From NCBI GenBank assembly GCA_017984185.1, contig JAGNZX010000020.1:1-7974 (forward strand): DNA of 7,974 nt. The letters are read 5' to 3'. Made by a program: the position numbers and the translations under genes. Source of the DNA: Minisyncoccota bacterium. Its GTDB lineage: Bacteria; Patescibacteriota; Minisyncoccia; Phycocordibacterales; UBA9973. Positions 1 through 6,202 of the stretch are shown here, piece after piece. How positions within the stretch are numbered: the first letter of the stretch is position 1; every line of letters starts with the position of its first letter. The notes below the pieces were generated by a model. That model was not told the DNA's origin. It saw only the letters and a list, made by a program, of their open reading frames with translations, and did no database searches.

Positions 1-136
1 CTTCGATTCTTAAAATAAAAGTCCCTTTATTTTTCCTAGCCCAAAGCCAAGCAAAAAGACCTGTGCGCAGGTTTCCTGAGTGCATAAACCCCGTCGGGCT
101 GGGTGCAAATCTAGTAACTATTTTATTATCTGACAT
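1..136 (-). CDS. gltX: Glutamyl-tRNA synthetase, N-terminal fragment (cut by window edge)
   Basis: Class I aminoacyl-tRNA synthetase that charges tRNA-Glu (and possibly tRNA-Gln, as in many bacteria) in the cytoplasm. Only the first 45 codons are present and the reading frame continues beyond base 1. The translation starts MSDNKIVTRFAPSPTG and shows the Rossmann-fold signature of the family: RFAPSPTG at residues 9-16, the HIGH-type ATP-binding motif as HSGN (residues 19-22) followed by RTGLFAWLWAR, and the beginning of the RIED motif at the edge. The Ile of the canonical HIGG is Ser here. The ATG at 136-134 is preferred over the ATG at 140, which hits a stop after four codons. It is separated from the upstream kinase gene by 31 bases that contain its own extended -10 box, and no Shine-Dalgarno is visible, so it likely has its own leaderless transcript. 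Identity is strongly supported by the motif block despite the short length. Confidence 0.93.
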   Translation of the reverse strand, partial: MSDNKIVTRFAPSPTGFMHSGNLRTGLFAWLWARKNKGTFILRIE

Positions 137-142
137 GCATAT

Positions 143-151
143 ATAATAGCA
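143..151 (-). promoter_or_regulatory. Extended -10 promoter element of gltX (leaderless configuration)
   Basis: Reading the minus strand, TGC-TATTAT lies immediately upstream of gltX with exactly six bases (ATATGC) between the hexamer and the ATG. Transcription normally starts about seven bases after the -10 hexamer, which places +1 on or next to the start codon. No convincing -35 is visible at 16-18 base spacing; the TG extension could compensate. The same arrangement precedes mraY, scpA and the M1 aminopeptidase. It is inferred from sequence only. Confidence 0.6.
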
Positions 152-167
152 CAAAAATGAACTTCAA

Positions 168-1151
168 CTACATGTCTAATTTATGTTTATTTCTTGCAAG
201 ATATTCTTGAGTATTTTTTATTCCGTTCAAATTATTTCTTTTGTGCCAATAAGGGAACTTCATATAGGCACTTAAAAGCACTGCTGCATGTAAAGCTTTT
301 TCATTAAATTCTCTACCCTCAAAATACCCCTTGACCAATTGTGTCCCAGCTTCATTGTTAGCATATTCATCATAAGCTACAGTTTTCATAATTGTTCTCC
401 CTAAATCTATATATCCATTATTAAATCTTGGGCTTGGATCAAAAATTGTAAGAGGTTCTGTGGCAAAAGTATTATTAGTTCCGAAATCATCATGACAATA
501 GCTACTTTTATTTTCACGGTTGACGTGTTCTATTAGTATTTTAAACACCAGAGACGATGACCCATGTTCTTCGCCGAGAAGTTTATGTTCCTTTACATAT
601 TCGATTCTATGTTTAATGTCTTCACTTTCTAACCAATCTTTGAAACTAAGAAATTCGGGGCTACCATCCATATAGCGGCCATACCCTACAGCATTTGGTT
701 TATGCATAATATAAAGAATTTTTCCTAATTCTGCATAAACTTCCCTAGTTAGCATTTCTACTTTATCATAAATATCTTTTAATAATGGCGCATCTACGTA
801 CGCCATTAATATATAAGAATGTTCACACATCATGCCTGTTTCAATAATATGGGGTACACACACCCCGCTCTGTTCCCATACTTTTAAAAACTGGGCTTCT
901 CCACCAACGTGAGATATACTCAAAGGAATTTTTAAAACTAATTTTTCTTTAAGTGTTTCAATAATACAGACCAGAGAAGATATGCCCTTATGAATGAAAG
1001 TAACGCCAACGTCTTGACCTTTAAATCTACTATGTTCAGCAACAAAATTTCTAATATGCGAAACTAGATTAACTCTTCGCTCGTTGAAATTAGCATCTAC
1101 CTCATGTTCAGATAATTTGGGTTCATTGTGAAATTTAATCCTGGGTTGCAT
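168..1151 (-). CDS. Aminoglycoside-phosphotransferase/choline-kinase-fold kinase, substrate unknown
   Basis: This 327-aa soluble protein has the protein-kinase-like fold of the APH family (ATP-dependent phosphorylation of a small molecule or sugar hydroxyl). The nucleotide-binding Lys is probably K74 in LVLKIP and the helix-C acid E85 in GGEAQFLKVW. A hinge-like strand ILMAYVDAP occupies 114-122. The catalytic loop CHDDFGTNN (219-227) fits HxDxxxxN with H220, D222 and N227, and the metal-binding aspartate is D238 in IFDPSPRF. YIDLGRTI at 247-254 is also typical. No signal peptide or membrane segment is seen. The ATG lies 9 bases after the murG stop with no promoter-like box, so the gene is probably the last in the mraY-ftsW-murG transcript. 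Co-transcription with murG suggests a sugar or envelope-precursor substrate, but that is inference. The family is functionally diverse, and nothing here argues for antibiotic resistance. The gene is AT-rich, like murG and ftsW. Confidence 0.8.
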   Translation of the reverse strand: MQPRIKFHNEPKLSEHEVDANFNERRVNLVSHIRNFVAEHSRFKGQDVGVTFIHKGISSLVCIIETLKEKLVLKIPLSISHVGGEAQFLKVWEQSGVCVPHIIETGMMCEHSYILMAYVDAPLLKDIYDKVEMLTREVYAELGKILYIMHKPNAVGYGRYMDGSPEFLSFKDWLESEDIKHRIEYVKEHKLLGEEHGSSSLVFKILIEHVNRENKSSYCHDDFGTNNTFATEPLTIFDPSPRFNNGYIDLGRTIMKTVAYDEYANNEAGTQLVKGYFEGREFNEKALHAAVLLSAYMKFPYWHKRNNLNGIKNTQEYLARNKHKLDM

Positions 1152-1160
1152 CTATATTTT

Positions 1161-2303
1161 CTATTGTTCGTGACCCAGAGCTAAGTCTACTAGTTCTCGA
1201 GCAATTTTCATGGCTGCGTCTGGTTTATTAAAATTTTTAGCGCTATTCACCATTTGCACATATCCTTTTTTGTCTTCTATGATTCTGTCAACCTCGGAAC
1301 TCAAGATATTTGCCGTCATATTGCCTTCTTCTATTACACTACAAGCTCCAGCCCGTGCATAATTAAATGCATTCATCTTGGAATGGTCGGCATTGGATTC
1401 AGCAAAAGGAACCAGTATTGATGGCACACCCCAAGAAGCAATTTCAAACAAGGTCGAACCAGCTCGGGAAATAACAATAGTGGCTACTCCAGCAGCCATT
1501 TTCATAGCTAGGGGGTTTAAAAATGGTATAGAAACATATCTAGCTTTATCGTTGACATCAGAAAGAACAACATCAGATCTGTCTTTGACATTTTTGAAAT
1601 TACTGACTCCTGTTTGGTGAATAATTTGATAATTTTTAATCAACCTAGGAAGAGCGTCTAATATTGTGTTATTGATTAATTCTGCACCCTGAGAGCCACC
1701 AATTATAAATATCACTGGTAAATTAGATTCAAATTTGAAATATTCGAGAGCTTTATTTTTTGGGGCTGGATGTTCTATCTCGGTACGAATCGGTTGACCA
1801 GTCCAAGCCACCCTATCAACTGGAAAAGAAGAACTTGCTTCTTTAAAAGAAATTGCAATCTTGGTTGCAAAACGACCAGCCCAAAGATTGACTCGTCCTG
1901 GCATAGAATCAGACTCGTGGATAATCACGGGTATTTTTAAAAGCCTTGCTGCAAAAAGAGTAGGAAATGACGCGTAACCACCCTTACCAAACACTACATC
2001 CGGATAAATTGAAAATAATTTATAAATAGCATTCAAAGTACCAAAAAATACTTTAAATACATCGAAAAAATTAAAAAAACGTTCTCTTAATGATGGATTA
2101 ATTCGCATTTTACCAGCGTAAACTTCTTCGTAATTGATACCATTTTCAAAAAGCACTTCATGGTCATAAGGACTGTTTGAAATATAATAAAGTTTCGGTC
2201 CAATTATATTTTCTGTGTCAGCTATTTGATTAACTCTTTCGGCAACAGCTATAATTGGGTAAAAATGCCCACCTGTTCCACCGCCTGTAAAGACTATTTT
2301 CAT
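1161..2303 (-). CDS. murG: UDP-GlcNAc:lipid I GlcNAc transferase MurG
   Basis: Peripheral inner-membrane GT28 glycosyltransferase that adds GlcNAc to lipid I to form lipid II, the last cytoplasmic step of peptidoglycan precursor synthesis. At 380 aa it is slightly longer than the usual 350-360. The N-terminal acceptor domain opens with the glycine loop TGGGTGGH (6-13), followed by GKGGYASFP (107-114) and HESDSMPGRVN (129-139), where most homologues have HEQN. The C-terminal UDP-GlcNAc domain shows GGSQGA (202-207), SRAGSTLFEIASWGVPSILVP (from 279, with ribose-binding E287) and DHSKMNA (306-312). The usual Gln of the DHQ/DRQ motif, a donor-contacting position, is Ser308. The start ATG overlaps the ftsW stop as ATGA, indicating translational coupling; there is no Shine-Dalgarno. 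The APH-like kinase follows after 9 bases. Identity is secure; the altered motif positions probably reflect lineage divergence. Confidence 0.97.
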   Translation of the reverse strand: MKIVFTGGGTGGHFYPIIAVAERVNQIADTENIIGPKLYYISNSPYDHEVLFENGINYEEVYAGKMRINPSLRERFFNFFDVFKVFFGTLNAIYKLFSIYPDVVFGKGGYASFPTLFAARLLKIPVIIHESDSMPGRVNLWAGRFATKIAISFKEASSSFPVDRVAWTGQPIRTEIEHPAPKNKALEYFKFESNLPVIFIIGGSQGAELINNTILDALPRLIKNYQIIHQTGVSNFKNVKDRSDVVLSDVNDKARYVSIPFLNPLAMKMAAGVATIVISRAGSTLFEIASWGVPSILVPFAESNADHSKMNAFNYARAGACSVIEEGNMTANILSSEVDRIIEDKKGYVQMVNSAKNFNKPDAAMKIARELVDLALGHEQ

Positions 2304-3400
2304 ATTTTTTGTTGAAATTTTGATATTTGGAAGACTACCCCCATAGCCATCATATATACCATCAATGCTGTTCCACCATGACTCATAAAAACAAGCGGGA
2401 CACCTGTCAGCGGGAAAACCCCGGTGACTGAAGCAATATGCATAAATGATTGAGCCATAATCATTATAACAATCCCCGAGACTAAAAGTCTACTAAACAA
2501 ATCTGGTGCTCGATTGGCAATACGAAAACCTCGTAGGGTAAAAAGTATATATAAAAATATTGTCATAACTGAACCAACAAAACCCATCTCTTCTCCGATA
2601 ACAGCAAAAATCGAATCACCTTGTGCTTCTGGAAGATACCCAAATTTTTGAATACTCTGACCAAACCCTCTACCATATATACCTCCACCACCGAGAGCAA
2701 CCAAGGATTGTTGAATTTGATACGATGAACCCTGTGGGTCACTAGACGGATCTAAAAAAGTTTTTACTCGACTTTGTAGATATGGAGTAAAAAAAACCAG
2801 AGTGGCGAGAACAAAAATTGCTGTGATACTAAAACCCAAAACATATTTCATGGGGACACCTGAAACAAAAAGCATAGTAATACCAGTCACGATAATTAAA
2901 ATTAAACTTTTATGGTCTGGTTGTTGCAATAAAATACTGCCAATAATAGCGAGCAATACAAAAAGTGGTAATATTCCGAATTTAAAATCTTGAACTCGAG
3001 TTTTAGCCCAAGAAAGCCATGCTGCAAAATAAATAATAAAACCAAATTTTAAAAACTCTACTGGTTGAAAAGAAAAACCAGCAAATTGAATCCATCTACC
3101 CGCCCCACCATGGTGCAAAGCTAGTTGCGGAATAAATACCGCACACGTCAAAAGTATTGATCCAATAAAAATCAAAAGTGAATGTTTCCGCCAAAACTTA
3201 TAGTCAATTTTTAGGCATATATACATACCGACAAAACCTAAACCAAGACCTAAAACAAGTTGGCTTCTTAGAACAGAATAAAATACATCTTTATTTTTAG
3301 CCAACACTCCAAGCGAAGCTGAAACAAAAAAGAAGGCCCCGATGGTGATGAGTAGAAACACGATTATTAGAAAAAATTTATCAATTTTTCGAGCCCTCAT
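2300..3400 (-). CDS. ftsW: SEDS-family peptidoglycan glycosyltransferase FtsW
   Basis: Polytopic inner-membrane SEDS protein that polymerises lipid II into glycan strands at the division septum, normally with a class B PBP. With the ATG at 3400 the protein is 366 aa, typical of the family, and begins MRARKIDKFFLIIVF with the first membrane segment at about 9-29. About ten hydrophobic segments can be seen. Family blocks are GAGRWIQFAGFSFQPVEFLK (99-118), QQPDHKSL (159-166, usually QPDLGT), YQIQQSLVALGGGGIYGRGFG (from 227), and KFGYLPEAQGDSIFAVIGEE, where D262 corresponds to the catalytic Asp of SEDS proteins. VFPLTGVPLVFMSHGGTALM is near the C-terminus. The frame is open further to a TTG at 3466, but that would overlap mraY by 58 bases and add a non-membrane tail, so the ATG 8 bases after the mraY stop is chosen. 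RodA is the main alternative; adjacency to mraY and murG favours FtsW. Confidence 0.93.
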   Translation of the reverse strand: MRARKIDKFFLIIVFLLITIGAFFFVSASLGVLAKNKDVFYSVLRSQLVLGLGLGFVGMYICLKIDYKFWRKHSLLIFIGSILLTCAVFIPQLALHHGGAGRWIQFAGFSFQPVEFLKFGFIIYFAAWLSWAKTRVQDFKFGILPLFVLLAIIGSILLQQPDHKSLILIIVTGITMLFVSGVPMKYVLGFSITAIFVLATLVFFTPYLQSRVKTFLDPSSDPQGSSYQIQQSLVALGGGGIYGRGFGQSIQKFGYLPEAQGDSIFAVIGEEMGFVGSVMTIFLYILFTLRGFRIANRAPDLFSRLLVSGIVIMIMAQSFMHIASVTGVFPLTGVPLVFMSHGGTALMVYMMAMGVVFQISKFQQKI

Positions 3401-3408
3401 GTTTTTAC

Positions 3409-4461
3409 TTAACTTATAATCGCTAAAATTATTCCAATAATCGCAAATACAACCGAGATGACCCAATACCGCATAGTGACTTTATAAGGCGACCAACCGA
3501 TGGCCATAAAGTGATGATGAATAGGTGCCAATCTGAAAACTCGCTTCCCTCCCCTCAATTTTTTCGAAGTGAGCTGGATGATGACCGAGAGTGAAGTGAC
3601 CACGAGCGGCAAGGCCACTACTGGCAATATCAAAACTGAATTGGTTAAAAAAGCCAAAGTGGCGATGGTAATAGTCAGCCCCATCATACCTGTCTCGCCC
3701 ATATAAAACCTAGCCGGAGGGATATTGAACCACAAAAATACTAAAATCACCCCCGAGACGACGCCAGAAAAAGTCGCCAAGTCGATTTGATTGTTGGCAA
3801 AGGCTATCGCCGAATAAGCTGCAAATATCGAAGACAAGACTCCGCCAGACAGGCCATCGATGCCGTCGATGACTCCGCCAGAAAAAGTCGCCAGGGCTAC
3901 AATCATGAAAAATGGAATGATTAAAACTCCCAAAAATAATTCTCCGTCAAATGGAATGTGAATAGAATTTATCCCGAGCTTGTAATAAAACCACCAGCCA
4001 ATCACTAGAGATAAAAAGCCGATGAGTATAGCTTTAGAAAAACGCCAAGATTTATCGTCGCGAGCGACAGGCCCATGGCCATAGATTTGCATCAAGTCAT
4101 CATAGAGCCCGATCAGCGCGCCCAAAAGCAAAGTCACCAATGGGATTAAAGTTTGGTTGCGACTAAAGAAATTTAGTTTTTCTGTATAGTCTGAAGGAAA
4201 TAAAACTGAAATGAAATAAAAAATAATTGTGGTCAAAAGCACCGTCACCCAGATGATGATGCCACCCACTCGCGGAGTATTCAGTTCGGCGTTGGTGTTG
4301 TGAATCTTTGAAAATTCTGTGGCGCTCGAACTCTCGCTCCGAGAATACTTCTTCCACATTTTGTATTTAAAGAAAAAATGCGTGGCTACCGGAGTGATGA
4401 GTAAGCCCAAAAAGAAAGCCGTAGCTGTCGGTAAAAATATTTTAACTAAATCTAAATACAT
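3409..4461 (-). CDS. mraY: Phospho-N-acetylmuramoyl-pentapeptide transferase MraY
   Basis: Integral-membrane enzyme that transfers phospho-MurNAc-pentapeptide from UDP to undecaprenyl phosphate, giving lipid I. The protein is 350 aa and about ten membrane segments are evident. Numbered from the ATG, it has NTPRVGG (61-67, the TPTMGG block), the aspartate pair D121-D122 in LYDDL, VIDGIDGLSGG (197-207; usually NLTDGLDGLA, with D199 and D202 kept but the Asn replaced by Gly), FNIPPARFYMGETG (245-258), and the tri-histidine APIHHHF. In FMGD, the Mg-ligating Asp of characterised MraY is Glu256. The TTG at 4467 could extend the frame by two codons, but it lies between a good extended -10 box and the ATG, so the ATG is chosen. 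The gene heads an mraY-ftsW-murG-kinase transcript. It is visibly GC-richer than ftsW and murG. MraY is favoured over WecA or other GlcNAc-1-P transferases because of the context and the HHH motif. Confidence 0.95.
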   Translation of the reverse strand: MYLDLVKIFLPTATAFFLGLLITPVATHFFFKYKMWKKYSRSESSSATEFSKIHNTNAELNTPRVGGIIIWVTVLLTTIIFYFISVLFPSDYTEKLNFFSRNQTLIPLVTLLLGALIGLYDDLMQIYGHGPVARDDKSWRFSKAILIGFLSLVIGWWFYYKLGINSIHIPFDGELFLGVLIIPFFMIVALATFSGGVIDGIDGLSGGVLSSIFAAYSAIAFANNQIDLATFSGVVSGVILVFLWFNIPPARFYMGETGMMGLTITIATLAFLTNSVLILPVVALPLVVTSLSVIIQLTSKKLRGGKRVFRLAPIHHHFMAIGWSPYKVTMRYWVISVVFAIIGIILAIIS

Positions 4462-4467
4462 GCCCAA

Positions 4468-4476
4468 ATAATAGCA
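4468..4476 (-). promoter_or_regulatory. Extended -10 promoter element of mraY (leaderless configuration)
   Basis: On the minus strand, TGC-TATTAT is followed by exactly six bases (TTGGGC) and the ATG of mraY. A plausible -35 (TTTACT, 4 of 6 matches to TTGACA) lies at 4492-4497 with an 18-base spacer. Predicted +1 falls at the ATG, so the transcript would be leaderless, which also argues against the TTG at 4467 as start. An imperfect inverted repeat (GCCC-t-AAA / TTTGGGC, 4462-4468 and 4479-4486) brackets the box. It would drive mraY-ftsW-murG-kinase. Confidence 0.62.
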
Positions 4477-4489
4477 TTTTTAGGGCTTT

Positions 4490-4558
4490 TTAGTAAACCT
4501 CTTGCTGGTAACACTTTTCACAATAAACAATCTCTGGTCGGTCGGGCGCATAACTGGT
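4490..4558 (-). pseudogene. Probable remnant: C-terminal tail of a small zinc-ribbon protein
   Basis: The roughly 100 bases between the unknown 245-aa gene and mraY contain, in one minus-strand frame, 22 codons and a TAA that read like a real protein end: APDRPEI followed by YCEKCYQQEVY. The CxxC in an aromatic and acidic context resembles the second zinc knuckle of small zinc-ribbon proteins common in Parcubacteria; that resemblance is from memory. There is no start codon and no first CxxC: a TAG stands directly upstream, and the frame beyond it runs into the end of the unknown gene. It therefore looks like the 3' end of a gene whose 5' part was lost, perhaps when the neighbouring gene arrived. 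It may also be a chance frame. Its last bases overlap the putative mraY -35. Confidence 0.4.
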
Positions 4559-4568
4559 CTAAAATATT

Positions 4569-5306
4569 TTATCCATTGAATGAAGTCTTAAATGCTGAAA
4601 TGATTTGTTTAAAAAGAGGATCATCTGGAGTTAAACCTATATTTACTATTTCTCTTTTTATTGCTTCAAGTAATTCGTATGCAATTAGTGATGATTCAGG
4701 TTTACGAGGGTTGCGAACCAAACTCTCTCTGAAAATCTTCATTGAGGCTTGAACCTTTTTATCTTTAAGGGCTAATTTCATAACTTTTACTATCTCTTTT
4801 AGAGTCCTAATTTTTTCTTGATTTTTTGGATCATTAAAAAACAAATCCAACTCTTTGGGGTTTGGAGCATTTTTACGGTTTTTATCAAAAGGAATGAGGG
4901 AAGAATATATATTTACTATCAAATTATTTCTTGCACCAGCCCATAATTTATTAATTCGATCTGGGGAAACAATTATTGGTTCATCTGACCCTTCATAATG
5001 ATGTGTTTGGTCTTGAGTAACATAGGGTATACCAAGTCCAGTATGGATTCGGCTCATGATTTCACTTATACGTTTAAATTGAGCAGGTGAAAACTCTGAT
5101 TCAATAAAAGTTTTAAAATCAGTAGGCTGATCTTGTAAAACTGCATCTGCTAAATATATATCTATACCAGAGTGGGTCTGAGGGGCCATGGCATTTGCTT
5201 CAATATAAGCATTAAACCAAGAGTCTTTTATTGTGTGCTTTGTTTCTAGTCCCTTACTTGGTTCAATGTCATCTCTTGCTCTAGCCCCAGGTTCTGTTTC
5301 TTTCAT
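4569..5306 (-). CDS. Unrecognised 245-aa soluble protein
   Basis: I do not recognise a family. The protein appears cytoplasmic: there is no signal peptide or membrane segment, and no cysteines at all. The first 25 residues are polar and probably disordered. Residues about 60-95 (DFKTFIESEFSPAQFKRISEIMSRI) and about 165-245 are rich in charged, amphipathic helix, with lysine-rich stretches such as KIRTLKEIVKVMKLALKDKK. A middle segment around residues 95-115 carries an HH pair (THHYEG). The C-terminal helical part (SLIAYELLEAIKREIVNIGLTPDDPLFKQIISAF) resembles a small helical bundle, but no catalytic motif can be named. The ATG follows the dacA stop by 2 bases. A -10-like TGC-TATATA lies within the dacA tail, so the gene may be transcribed separately as well as by read-through. 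It sits between cell-wall genes next to a likely gene remnant, suggesting a lineage-specific insertion. The even, uninterrupted frame with ordinary composition supports a real gene. Confidence 0.75.
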   Translation of the reverse strand: MKETEPGARARDDIEPSKGLETKHTIKDSWFNAYIEANAMAPQTHSGIDIYLADAVLQDQPTDFKTFIESEFSPAQFKRISEIMSRIHTGLGIPYVTQDQTHHYEGSDEPIIVSPDRINKLWAGARNNLIVNIYSSLIPFDKNRKNAPNPKELDLFFNDPKNQEKIRTLKEIVKVMKLALKDKKVQASMKIFRESLVRNPRKPESSLIAYELLEAIKREIVNIGLTPDDPLFKQIISAFKTSFNG

Positions 5307-5308
5307 AA

Positions 5309-6202
5309 TTAAAAATTATATAGCACATTCACTATTTTTTCCATATCATCAAAACGACCATTGTATGTCGAACCGAGGAGAGTGATAGCTATTTGGTGAC
5401 CAGTATTATCTTCAAAGATTATGGCTAAATTCCCCCCAGCCAATTCCGTATAACCAGTTTTAGAGAAAATTAAATTTGGGATCTTGCCGATCAAGATATT
5501 TGTATTTTTAAAATCGTGTCCAAAACCAGATTCTGATTTCAAATTAATTTCAGGCATTGTTGTCGCACTAAAAATCTCTGGGTAAGCCTTCATCGCATAT
5601 ATAGCCATAGTGTTTACATCTTCTGCTGAAGCAGTCACTCCGACACCGACAGGTTCATTTTTATTTTCTCTGTAAACATCAAGTCCAGTCGGATTTTCAT
5701 ATTTAGTATTCCCTGCCCCGATTTTTACAGCTTTGTTATTTACAATTTCTAAAAAATGATCATTTTGTTCAGAAAGTGCATAAGCCCCATCATTGGCTGA
5801 AACGACTAGGGTAAACTTGGCTATATCACTGATTTTCCACTTTTCGTTAGCAAAAATTCCAAAGTCTCCGGCTTGTTTAACTGCATTATTGGAAATATAA
5901 ACAACATCATTCATGTCGTGCCCGCGTAGACCTTCGACAACTGTCAGAATCTTGGCAAGTGAAGCTATAGGGAGTGGCGCATCATCATTTTTACTATAAA
6001 TTTTTCTATTTTCATTAATGTCATAAATAGAAATAGCTTTGGCGATGACTGGCGTAATGTCGAGAGTAGTTTGAATTTTTTTATAACGTTCTTCTTTTAT
6101 TCTTTCTGTTTCATTTAATTTATTGTTCTCATTCAAAAACAAAATTGCTGTTGTAGCAATAACAAACAACATGAAAAATAAAATATTATTGTGGGTTTTC
6201 AT
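5309..6202 (-). CDS. dacA: D-alanyl-D-alanine carboxypeptidase (peptidase S11, low-molecular-weight PBP)
   Basis: Removes the terminal D-Ala from peptidoglycan pentapeptides outside the cytoplasmic membrane. From the ATG at 6202 the protein is 297 aa. A short basic start (MKTHNN) is followed by one hydrophobic segment (about 8-24), an uncleaved anchor or signal peptide. All three penicillin-binding motifs are present: SxxK as SLAK (S81-K84, nucleophile S81), SxN as SAN (135-137) and KTG (248-250). ENPTGLD (169-175) is also typical of S11 enzymes. The protein ends soon after the catalytic domain and lacks the C-terminal beta domain and amphipathic helix of PBP5, so anchoring must be N-terminal. 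In-frame starts at 6226 (ATG) and 6238 (GTG) would place 8-12 polar residues before the signal and extend the scpB overlap, so 6202 is preferred; the overlap is then 17 bases. It is probably co-transcribed with scpAB. The symbol dacA is by family; dacF or dacB would fit equally. Confidence 0.9.
   Translation of the reverse strand: MKTHNNILFFMLFVIATTAILFLNENNKLNETERIKEERYKKIQTTLDITPVIAKAISIYDINENRKIYSKNDDAPLPIASLAKILTVVEGLRGHDMNDVVYISNNAVKQAGDFGIFANEKWKISDIAKFTLVVSANDGAYALSEQNDHFLEIVNNKAVKIGAGNTKYENPTGLDVYRENKNEPVGVGVTASAEDVNTMAIYAMKAYPEIFSATTMPEINLKSESGFGHDFKNTNILIGKIPNLIFSKTGYTELAGGNLAIIFEDNTGHQIAITLLGSTYNGRFDDMEKIVNVLYNF
5317..5325 (-). promoter_or_regulatory. Candidate extended -10 element of the unknown 245-aa gene
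   Basis: TGC-TATATA on the minus strand ends 10 bases before the ATG. An overlapping alternative hexamer TATAAT (5315-5320) ends 8 bases before it. Predicted transcript leaders are only about 2-4 bases. It lies inside the last codons of dacA. It is a looser match than the other four boxes in this window, and the local AT-richness makes a chance match possible. Confidence 0.4.

Noticed and set aside
168..1151. Aminoglycoside resistance gene
   Set aside because: Only the general fold and catalytic motifs match. There is no mobile context, and the gene is the tail of a peptidoglycan operon.
1378..1620. 80-codon plus-strand open frame
   Set aside because: It lies antisense inside murG and shows no family resemblance; the murG frame is full of conserved motifs here.
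3401..3466. Longer ftsW start at 3466
   Set aside because: The start would be TTG, overlap mraY by 58 bases and add 22 residues that fit no SEDS N-terminus. The ATG at 3400 gives the family length.
4163..4357. 64-codon minus-strand open frame inside mraY
   Set aside because: It is an out-of-frame shadow of a well-supported membrane protein, with a low-complexity F/H-rich translation.
4480..4551. 23-codon frame beginning ATG at 4551 between the unknown gene and mraY
   Set aside because: It is a basic, featureless peptide. The overlapping alternative frame with YCEKCYQQEVY looks more protein-like, and neither is supported as an intact gene.
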